Part shown: piece by piece, positions 1 through 7,259 of the stretch
Layout of the letters: every line of letters starts with the position of its first letter
How positions within the stretch are numbered: position 1 is the stretch's first letter
Source: Pseudobdellovibrionaceae bacterium
GTDB taxonomy: Bacteria > Bdellovibrionota > FAC87 > UBA2466
Reading direction: 5' to 3'
Assembly (NCBI GenBank): GCA_023250715.1
Contig: JAHFAF010000014.1
Span: forward strand, 1 to 37,076
DNA: 37,076 bases
The notes under the pieces: model-generated
What the model saw: only the letters and a program-made list of their open reading frames with translations
What the model was told of the DNA's origin: nothing
Database searches by the model: none
Made by a program: the position numbers and the translations under genes

Positions 1-1
1 G

Positions 2-1201
2 AGCTGGGAATTGCAGGGGAGCTGGCAGGAGGGGTCCATCGAAGGCTACCGGTACGGCATTGCCCAGGGGGAAACGAGTCAAGTATCCTGCGATAGAAGT
101 GCGGTATCCGCCATGCGCTCTTTGCATTTTTCGGGACTCCATCCCGACACGGCTTATTCCATCGTTGTCTGCGCCATTAATGGAAACGTTCCTCCTGATT
201 CCGGGGCCAGTCAAATTTTCATCGCGAGAACTCCTAATCTCGCCTATCTGGATCGTCAGTATTACCTGGCACGAAATCCCGATGCGACGGCAGCGATCGC
301 CCAGGGAGAAAGTACTTCGCCCTTGGATCATCTTTACCAGGTCGGGTACCTAAACAAATATCGAGACGTCTCTCCGCTCTTTGATGTTTCCTTCTACTTG
401 GCGTTCAATAGCGATCTGCGAACGAATATCCTCAGCTACGATCTCGGCCCGTTCCTCCATTACTATAATGAAACTCAAGCTGTGAATCGCCAAGCTTCCC
501 CGTACTTTGATCCGACATTCTATCGGACGCGTTACCCGGAAGTGCCGGCACTGATCGGAAGTGTTTATCAGACTCTCGCCCATCATTTTTGGATAGCCGG
601 ACTAGGCGAGCGACGGCGCGGATCTTGGGAATTCGACGAGGCCTATTATCTGGACACTTACCCCGATGTCGCAGGTGCGGTTGCAGACCACACTTTCGGA
701 TCAGGTCTCGTTCACTACCTTCTCTACGGAAAAAGCGAAGGGCGATTCGCGGCACGGCCCGGGGAAAAGGGCGACATGTTTCGCGCTTATAATCCGGGCG
801 CGGATTACCATTTTTTCACCACTCGCCAGAGCGAATACGATAATGCCGTGGCCCACGGCTACCAAGCAGAAGGGGCTCCATTTCAGGTCTTCCTCCACTC
901 CGAAGTGGGTCTGTCACCACTTTATCGCCTCTACAACTTAAGTAACGGCCGCCACTATTACACGGCCGCAGCCGGGGAAAAAGATTCTCTCGTCAGCGCG
1001 GGGTGGCGTCTAGAGCGTATCGAAGGGTACGTCGCTCCTGAGCCAAGAGCCGGTCTTACGGAACTTTTTCGTCTGTACAATAGAAACAGCGGGACGCATT
1101 TATTCACGACCAACGCGCAGGAAAAGGACATCGTGCTGACTCAATTTGGTTTCGCTTGGGAACAGCATGCGAGTGTGGGGTATGTGCCCTTGCGTCAGTA
1201 A
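2..1201 (+). CDS. C-terminal part of a surface/adhesin-like protein (partial FnIII-like segment, four FDxxYYLxxxPDV-type repeats, three DUF5648-like repeats); 5' end truncated by the window
   Basis: Frame is open to the window edge (agc tgg gaa ttg cag...). Repeats FDVSFYLAFNSDL, FDPTFYRTRYPEV, FDEAYYLDTYPDV, and FRAYNPGADYHFFTT / YRLYNLSNGRHYYTA / FRLYNRNSGTHLFTT followed by EK/E-Y motifs. Confidence 0.8.
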   Translation, partial: SWELQGSWQEGSIEGYRYGIAQGETSQVSCDRSAVSAMRSLHFSGLHPDTAYSIVVCAINGNVPPDSGASQIFIARTPNLAYLDRQYYLARNPDATAAIAQGESTSPLDHLYQVGYLNKYRDVSPLFDVSFYLAFNSDLRTNILSYDLGPFLHYYNETQAVNRQASPYFDPTFYRTRYPEVPALIGSVYQTLAHHFWIAGLGERRRGSWEFDEAYYLDTYPDVAGAVADHTFGSGLVHYLLYGKSEGRFAARPGEKGDMFRAYNPGADYHFFTTRQSEYDNAVAHGYQAEGAPFQVFLHSEVGLSPLYRLYNLSNGRHYYTAAAGEKDSLVSAGWRLERIEGYVAPEPRAGLTELFRLYNRNSGTHLFTTNAQEKDIVLTQFGFAWEQHASVGYVPLRQ

Positions 1202-1278
1202 TTGAAGCGGGCAGATATTCAATCAGCCGTCGGCGAATGCTCTTGTCCCAGAGGGCTTGCTGAGTGCATTGACCTCCC

Positions 1279-2136
1279 TTACTTACTTTTCTTCACGACT
1301 CGCTTTAGGCAATCTAGGAAGAAAGCTTCATTCCATAGTTCCAGAGTCTTCACGTCAACCGGCCTTAAAAATCTTTGAACATCGGCTTTGGCTTTCTCCC
1401 AATCCACTTCCCTAATTCGCCGAGACATCTGCTTCCCATACCAATCGATGTCGGCCCTCAGCCCTTTGCCTTTCCACGGACCCAGTTGCCCCAGGGCGTT
1501 GGATAAGAATTTGACATTTGGAGAGGCTTTTTGACCTACGTACCAGAGAAAATCAAACCAGTCTCTTCCTTTGATATAGTCGCGACAAAGGAGAGCGTGG
1601 CTTTTGCCAGCAAAGAGACTTGGGACATCATATGCAGTTACCGAGAAATTAATCGGAAACATTAGAAACCTTATTTCCGTCTTGGCTCCGGCCGGTGGGT
1701 TCGTATCAACTTCAAGCTTGATCTTTAACGAGCGCTTCGGACCATCGGCCTTTGGGTATTGGACTCTTAACAATCTTCCTAACGAATCGTCCTTCAAGAA
1801 GGTACTCTGGACAGCATTCGCGTAGGAGCGTCCCTCCACTCTTACGTCATAACCGAAGGCCTTCAGCTCGGCATTCATGGAGGAAAGGTAGGAGTTAAGA
1901 TCGAACTTCTTATCCGGTTCGTGAAGGGCGAAATCCAAGTCTTCTGAAAATCGCATGAGGCCGTGAAGGATTCGAAGTGCGGTTCCCCCTTGAAATGCCG
2001 CCCTCTTGAAGAATCCAGAATTGTAGAGCGAGTTCAATACAAGCTCCTGAGTGATCTCCTTTAGGGCATGGTCCTCCTCCTGCGCCGATTGGCACTGGTA
2101 ACCATCCAACTTATCTTGAATGATCTTTACGCTCAT
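1279..2136 (-). CDS. abiEii: Nucleotidyl transferase AbiEii/AbiGii-family toxin
   Basis: GFFKRAAFQGGTALRILHGLMRFSEDLDFAL matches the AbiEii nucleotidyltransferase GGTALR...RFSEDLDF signature; overlaps the upstream antitoxin gene by 4 bp. Confidence 0.88.
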   Translation of the reverse strand: MSVKIIQDKLDGYQCQSAQEEDHALKEITQELVLNSLYNSGFFKRAAFQGGTALRILHGLMRFSEDLDFALHEPDKKFDLNSYLSSMNAELKAFGYDVRVEGRSYANAVQSTFLKDDSLGRLLRVQYPKADGPKRSLKIKLEVDTNPPAGAKTEIRFLMFPINFSVTAYDVPSLFAGKSHALLCRDYIKGRDWFDFLWYVGQKASPNVKFLSNALGQLGPWKGKGLRADIDWYGKQMSRRIREVDWEKAKADVQRFLRPVDVKTLELWNEAFFLDCLKRVVKKSK

Positions 2137-2762
2137 AGCTCGCTACTCTTTCTGAACGCCCGCAAGAAAGCCCTAAGGCGAGTGTTTCGGTAGCTCTCTG
2201 CAATTTCGGTAAGAAGCTTATGGGAGATCTGTTTCCAGGACTCCTCCTCGATCCGCAAGAACTTCTTCAGTTCTTTGGGCTCTAGGTCCACCTTATGGGT
2301 AACAATGTAGTCAGCGAGCGCTTTTGTCGGGCTTGCGATCAAATGCACCGTTCTTCCGGCCGCCTCCCTTTCCACCCCGATGAAATTGAATCTAGGAATT
2401 CTCGCATAACTGAAATTCCCCAGTGGGGTTTTAAAACAGGTCGACCTCTTCAGGCTGACACTTGTGACCGTGTAAACAGCTTCGGGAATCCAGCCGCTAT
2501 GAGAGAGGGCGGATTCCAGACTTACATAAGAGGGGGCGTAAATTTTTTGAGCAAGTTCAAACTGATCTATTGGCTCTCGTTGAAAGATTTTACCCAGGCA
2601 ATAGACTCCTCGACGAAGTTGGATTAGGTCGCCCGCTGCGATCGCGCGTTTAACGAGCCCGTAGCGCCGATTAGGCGATCCTTCCAACAGATTCACCACC
2701 TCCGTATCTGTAAAGATGTCTGTCGGAAGTTCTTCTCTAAGTTTGAATGCAAGAGTGCTCAT
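2133..2762 (-). CDS. abiEi: AbiEi-type antitoxin (winged-helix N-terminus)
   Basis: RYGLVKRAIAAGDLIQLRRGVYCLGKIF...YVSLESALSHSGWIPEAVYTVTSVS is typical of AbiEi antitoxins; adjacent to the toxin gene. ATG at 2762 preferred over the TTG at 2768. Confidence 0.85.
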   Translation of the reverse strand: MSTLAFKLREELPTDIFTDTEVVNLLEGSPNRRYGLVKRAIAAGDLIQLRRGVYCLGKIFQREPIDQFELAQKIYAPSYVSLESALSHSGWIPEAVYTVTSVSLKRSTCFKTPLGNFSYARIPRFNFIGVEREAAGRTVHLIASPTKALADYIVTHKVDLEPKELKKFLRIEEESWKQISHKLLTEIAESYRNTRLRAFLRAFRKSSEL

Positions 2763-2780
2763 AAGCAAAAATATAACAAG

Positions 2781-2803
2781 ATACTGTCTTATTATGACAG
2801 TAT
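2781..2803. promoter_or_regulatory. Inverted repeat 1, candidate AbiEi operator
   Basis: ATACTGTC-ttattat-GACAGTAT, perfect 8-bp arms, 19 bp upstream of the antitoxin ATG. Confidence 0.75.
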
Positions 2804-2838
2804 TTAACTTATATTTCAGTATATGTTTAAAATAGTCA

Positions 2839-2865
2839 TAATACTGTCATTTTACGACAGTATTA
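2839..2865. promoter_or_regulatory. Inverted repeat 2, candidate AbiEi operator
   Basis: TAATACTGTC-attttac-GACAGTATTA; same ATACTGTC-N7-GACAGTAT core as repeat 1, centre 60 bp away. Confidence 0.75.
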
Positions 2866-2938
2866 AGTCGTAATTATTAAAAGAGCAGTCAAAGGAATCG
2901 TAAATCATCGTAAATCATGGTCGAAAAAGCATACGATT

Positions 2939-3157
2939 GTGTCGAGCCAAGAACCTATTTACGCTACCGAGAGCGACGAAGGGCCGCGGGCGGGAATTCT
3001 AGATAGGCTCACACTTGCCAATGGCCCTCGTCGAGAAATTGGACCGGAATTCAAAGAACGTAAATTTGAGAACGTTGCGTGGGGAATTTTGGAGCTGCCG
3101 CCTGATATCGGAAAGTTTGAAATAGGAGTCGTTTGCGTTTTGGAGGAAAAATCATGA
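2939..3157 (+). CDS. Possible small protein of unknown function (GTG start)
   Basis: 72-codon ORF whose TGA overlaps the ATG of the next gene; no recognisable family and no clear RBS. Confidence 0.25.
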   Translation: MSSQEPIYATESDEGPRAGILDRLTLANGPRREIGPEFKERKFENVAWGILELPPDIGKFEIGVVCVLEEKS

Positions 3158-3888
3158 GCGTAAGATTCTGTGTTCTTTTTCTGTGTCTAGGGGCCTCTTC
3201 AGTACGAGGAGAGAGCGAAATAGCCAGGGAGTTATATGACGATTTTAAAACAGCGGCGGACTTGCCTTTAAAACTCAAGGAGCTCAGGCCCAAGCGCCCA
3301 GATGAGCCCTGGAAGTGCGATGTCGCCACTGCCGTGAAAGATTCTGATCCCGCGGTGTTTCAGGCCGACGTGGTGATGGATTCGGCCTTCGGTGGCCGAC
3401 AGATAAGGGCTTCTATTCAAGGGAAAGAACGAAAGGAGATCGATGGTACTTACGGGCTTTCTGCTTCCAAGCACAAGCAAGGATTGCTTGGTAGGTCCAG
3501 TTACGAAGTTGTGTGGAGGGGGACATCGAAGAAGACGGTTGTTGTGGGACACAAACTGGAAGACGGTGCGGATCCCGACAGGCATGCCGAATCGTATGAA
3601 GATGCCACGACGCCGTATGAATTGTCCTATTGGCATCCGGTTACCCAAGTACAAACATCTCCCGTCACTCAAGTAAGACTCGGAACCGTTTGTCTAAGAA
3701 AGCTCGGGGAGGAGATCCTCATCGAAGTTGCGGCGGCGTACTTTAGCGAAACAGGGGAAGCGATAAGAAACTACAAGAATCACGCCTCCCTTGATCTCAC
3801 CTCGAATGAGATCGCGCTCAGAAAAAATGGCCTTCCCTCCCAATGTTTCGAGAACACCAGAGTGGAATGGCTTATGTTGTGTCACTAG
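3154..3888 (+). CDS. Exported protein of unknown function
   Basis: ATG at 3154 with upstream GGAGG; N-terminus MSVRFCVLFLCLGASSVRGES reads as a signal peptide. Confidence 0.65.
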   Translation: MSVRFCVLFLCLGASSVRGESEIARELYDDFKTAADLPLKLKELRPKRPDEPWKCDVATAVKDSDPAVFQADVVMDSAFGGRQIRASIQGKERKEIDGTYGLSASKHKQGLLGRSSYEVVWRGTSKKTVVVGHKLEDGADPDRHAESYEDATTPYELSYWHPVTQVQTSPVTQVRLGTVCLRKLGEEILIEVAAAYFSETGEAIRNYKNHASLDLTSNEIALRKNGLPSQCFENTRVEWLMLCH

Positions 3889-3924
3889 CGCGATGGCCAC
3901 GCACTAATATTATTTGAGGACCCC

Positions 3925-4257
3925 ATGCGAAGAGTAATATTGTTTTTGGCCTTACTTAATTCCGACGTCGTCAGAGCGGAAGCGAATCTACATAAGCAAA
4001 TCGACGAGTGCGACCTCACGCGAGATGCGAAATGCCTCGGCGATATTCTTCATCAACTCACCCGTGGCATCACCGCGCAAACCGCAAAGGGGCGAATTGT
4101 CACTTACTGGTGCATCTGTAAGGACTCTAGTATTTACCTAGCCAGAGTACTGCCAGATGGAACGAAAGCGTGGGATAAACTAGGCGTTTTGGGTAGCGAC
4201 GTACAATGCACTGCCCAATTGTTGCCCGGGGTTCGTAAGGAATGTCATCCGCAGTAG
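3925..4257 (+). CDS. Small exported Cys-containing protein of unknown function
   Basis: N-terminus MRRVILFLALLNSDVVRAEA is signal-peptide-like; several Cys residues in the mature part. Confidence 0.55.
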   Translation: MRRVILFLALLNSDVVRAEANLHKQIDECDLTRDAKCLGDILHQLTRGITAQTAKGRIVTYWCICKDSSIYLARVLPDGTKAWDKLGVLGSDVQCTAQLLPGVRKECHPQ

Positions 4258-4292
4258 AAGAGTGGTACTTTCTCCGAATTAGGGAGGAATGG

Positions 4293-6362
4293 ATGCGGCT
4301 CTTTCTGTTTGGTTTGCTTATCGCGCCCGGACTTTGGGCGCACAATCCTATTCAACTTGAAAATCTGAAGCCTGGTAGTCGCGATTGGGGCCTGCGAAAT
4401 CGAGCGCCGAACAGCGAAGTGGCGGCCTATGCTTCGCCCGTAAACGTTAAGAGAGGAAAGGACGTCCAATTCTTTGTTACCTCGACTGATGGTGACGTAA
4501 CCCTAGAGATCTTTCGCATGGGTTGGTACGAAGGCCTTGGGGGACGGCGCGTTTGGGGGCCTAGCACGTACCCAGGTATTGTCCAACCCGAACCGATTAT
4601 CACCCTAGAGACTCGCACGGTGGAGTGCCCATGGAAAGATCCCATTCTCGTTCGCGCGCAGTGGTTGAGCGGCATTTATCTGGCCAAATTTACCACCGCT
4701 AAGAATGGCTATGAGACTTACGCTCAGTTCGTCGTGACGGAAGACTCGCGCCCCGCAGATATTTTTTTCCAGCGAAGCATCACCACGGATCAGGCGTACA
4801 ACTCGTGGGGTGGCTGGAGTGCGTACGGCCCTGCAAAATTTGAGGAGAGAGCTTTCAAGCTTTCTTTCAATCGACCCTTCTTCAATTGGGGTGCCGGGAA
4901 TTTTCTACCCAACACCACGGATCTCGCCGGCAACTATCTGCAGTCCGGTTGGGAGTACAGCATGCTTCGATGGCTCGAGCGCGAAGGGTATGACGTCACC
5001 TATGGCACGAACTTGGATGTACATGAGTCTTCCGAGCTATTGACTCGTCACAAGGCATTTCTTTCCGTCGGGCACGATGAGTATTGGAGCCGGCCGATGC
5101 GAGAGAATGTAGCGCGTGCTAGAGATAGCGGTGTAAATCTCGCCTTTTTCTCCGCGAACACGGCCTATTGGCAGGTTCGACTCGAGCCCAGCGCTGTAAC
5201 GGGCGAAGAGAATCATACACTGGTCATCTATAAGGATAAGACTCTCGATCCGGTAAAAGATCAGCTGGCCACCACGGTATGGCGCGATCCATTTCTCAAT
5301 AGCCCCGAAGAGATGTTGCTGGGAGTGATGTACGATAATGTCCCGCCTATTGCTGACATGCTCGTAGAGAACACGGCACATTGGATTTTCGAAAAAGCCG
5401 GTTTGCGTAATGGGGATCGGATTCCGGGAATCCTTGGCTATGAAGTGGATCGCATTTTCGAGCGCAGCCCTGAAGGGCTTCGTCGTATTACCCACTCCCC
5501 CTTCCAGCTGGAAGGGACGAGGCACTATTCCGACTCCACTCTCTACCAGGCTAAGAGTGGCGCTTGGGTGTATGCCGGGGGAACGATTCGTTATGGATTT
5601 GGGCTGGATGATTTCGGTGTGCCGCTGTCTCGATCGAGTGTGCTAAGCGTGCCGTTACAGCAAATGACTCGCAACCTACTAGCTCGCTTTAAACATCCCC
5701 TTAAGGCACCAAAGGTATTTGGTCCCGAGACCCCTCTCACCCGACTTTCTTTCGAGAATTCTGACCGGGGATTTTATCGAGATACGTCAGGGCGAGAAAA
5801 TCACGGCTATTCCTATGCGGACTCTCTTCCCCTCTCCGGAGTAGAAGGAAAGGTGGGTAAAGCAATTCAATTCAACGGATTCGGCCAGCAGATAGCGCTC
5901 GGACGAGAGGCCTCTATCGTTGGGACTGGCCCGTTCACTGTTTCATTCTGGACTCGTACTACCGACAAACGTCGACAGGTTCTTATCTCCCAGCGCGATG
6001 ATGATGATTTTCAAGGACGAGACTGGGACTTTTCCTCTTCTCTATATGGGTACGACGGGCAATATCAAATCGAGATCTCCGAGGAAGGAAAAATTCAATT
6101 CTGGGAATATAACCGCGCAATGCTGTATCCATTTCAGCTGCAATCCAAGACTGTAATCCGGGACGGAAACTGGCATCGCATCGTTTCCAAGCGGCTCAAG
6201 GATGGAACGGGCGAATTATGGATAGATGAAAAACTAGAAGCAACGCAGAACGCGCCCTTATTGGATCTCAAACCGCACACGGTGTTTATCGGCGCCGACG
6301 GCCGCGACCGGATTCATTTCTTTTCAGGGGACATCGACGAGCTCGTTATTCGAAATAATTAG
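4293..6362 (+). CDS. Exported N,N-dimethylformamidase beta-subunit-like domain protein with a C-terminal LamG/concanavalin A-like domain
   Basis: YSMLRWLEREGYDVTYGTNLDVHESSELLTRHKAFLSVGHDEYWSRPMRENVARARDSGVNLAFFSANTAYWQVR is the DMFase large-subunit-like signature; C-terminal KAIQFNGFGQQIALG...GPFTVSFWTRTT and DGNWHRIVSKRLKDGTGELWIDEKL are LamG-like. ATG at 4293 with AGGGAGGA and a signal peptide. Confidence 0.78.
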   Translation: MRLFLFGLLIAPGLWAHNPIQLENLKPGSRDWGLRNRAPNSEVAAYASPVNVKRGKDVQFFVTSTDGDVTLEIFRMGWYEGLGGRRVWGPSTYPGIVQPEPIITLETRTVECPWKDPILVRAQWLSGIYLAKFTTAKNGYETYAQFVVTEDSRPADIFFQRSITTDQAYNSWGGWSAYGPAKFEERAFKLSFNRPFFNWGAGNFLPNTTDLAGNYLQSGWEYSMLRWLEREGYDVTYGTNLDVHESSELLTRHKAFLSVGHDEYWSRPMRENVARARDSGVNLAFFSANTAYWQVRLEPSAVTGEENHTLVIYKDKTLDPVKDQLATTVWRDPFLNSPEEMLLGVMYDNVPPIADMLVENTAHWIFEKAGLRNGDRIPGILGYEVDRIFERSPEGLRRITHSPFQLEGTRHYSDSTLYQAKSGAWVYAGGTIRYGFGLDDFGVPLSRSSVLSVPLQQMTRNLLARFKHPLKAPKVFGPETPLTRLSFENSDRGFYRDTSGRENHGYSYADSLPLSGVEGKVGKAIQFNGFGQQIALGREASIVGTGPFTVSFWTRTTDKRRQVLISQRDDDDFQGRDWDFSSSLYGYDGQYQIEISEEGKIQFWEYNRAMLYPFQLQSKTVIRDGNWHRIVSKRLKDGTGELWIDEKLEATQNAPLLDLKPHTVFIGADGRDRIHFFSGDIDELVIRNN

Positions 6363-6398
6363 AAAAACAGTTGTTTCAAAATATAAAACCACGTCAGT

Positions 6399-6431
6399 AG
6401 CGCCCAGCGCTGGTTTCTAAAATTGAAACCA
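6399..6431. other. Paired inverted repeats (AGCGC-cca-GCGCT and TGGTTTC-n7-GAAACCA) in an intergenic region
   Basis: Read directly: 6399-6411 and 6411-6431. A related imperfect copy (TTGTTTCAAAATATAAAACCAC) lies upstream at about 6371-6392. Confidence 0.5.
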
Positions 6432-6548
6432 CAATAATGCGATCGGCTATTTTTCTACTAGAGTCCATTCCGCCCGTGGTGTACCTGAAGGCCAACACCA
6501 AGAGCGATTCCCGAAGTCTGTATTCACTTAACATTGAAAAGAGGAGCT

Positions 6549-7181
6549 ATGAAAATTTGCCTAGTAGCTTTTATGCTTGCATCCGGCATAGCTCTCGGAG
6601 AGTCCGATCCATTACTTGGAAATTGGGAGGTAGAAAGTACCCAGCAAAGCCTGCGCCGTTTCTTCACCGACTCCAATAGCTATTATTACTACCCTCTACC
6701 CACGATACTCGTCATCGAACCTTCCTTAGATAAGAGACATCAATACTTTGTACATTGGTTGGCCAACTGGAAACCCGGCAAAGTGCAGCAGGCTTTTACT
6801 TTTTGGTGTGATGGGAACGAAACTCACTTCCGGTGTGTCGATAGGGGGATTGCTTCCAAACATTCCTTCAAATTGGAGTTTCTCACGCCGTTTAGTGCGG
6901 AAATCCAGGATGTCTCCGTGGGCTTTCTTCAAAATAGTTATGGCTCCAATTACAGCAAGATTCACACCATGGTGAAAGGCGCTTCTCAATGGTTGAAGTT
7001 ACCATCGGACTTGTACACGGATATTTCGAAGCACGCGCAAGACGAGAAGCAATCGGTCGACGAATGGGTGACAAAAACCTTGAAGGCCCTTTCGGATCTC
7101 ATGAAATTGCCCGGAGCAAAAGGCAGAGGCGCCACTTACATTATCGATCAAAGCAGAAATTATTACGGCGATAAGAAGTAA
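6549..7181 (+). CDS. Exported protein of unknown function
   Basis: ATG at 6549 preceded by GAGGAGCT; N-terminus MKICLVAFMLASGIALGES is signal-peptide-like. Confidence 0.65.
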   Translation: MKICLVAFMLASGIALGESDPLLGNWEVESTQQSLRRFFTDSNSYYYYPLPTILVIEPSLDKRHQYFVHWLANWKPGKVQQAFTFWCDGNETHFRCVDRGIASKHSFKLEFLTPFSAEIQDVSVGFLQNSYGSNYSKIHTMVKGASQWLKLPSDLYTDISKHAQDEKQSVDEWVTKTLKALSDLMKLPGAKGRGATYIIDQSRNYYGDKK

Positions 7182-7183
7182 CT

Positions 7184-7259
7184 CTACCTAGAACATCCTA
7201 AAAGGAAGTGGGTACCTAAAGCTACCTAGAACATCCTAAAAGGAAGTGGGTACCTAAAG
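7184..7259. repeat. Two perfect tandem copies of a 38-bp unit
   Basis: CTACCTAGAACATCCTAAAAGGAAGTGGGTACCTAAAG at 7184-7221 and again at 7222-7259. Confidence 0.97.

Noticed and set aside
2897-2916. 10-bp tandem repeat ATCGTAAATC x2 near the AbiE operators
   Set aside because: Only two short copies; too weak on its own to call a functional repeat or CRISPR.
5037-5525. 162-aa minus-strand ORF
   Set aside because: Antisense to the DMFase-like coding sequence, with no family signature.
6437-6679. 80-aa plus-strand ORF overlapping the start of the 6549 gene
   Set aside because: Overlaps the better supported signal-peptide ORF with an RBS, and has no motif.
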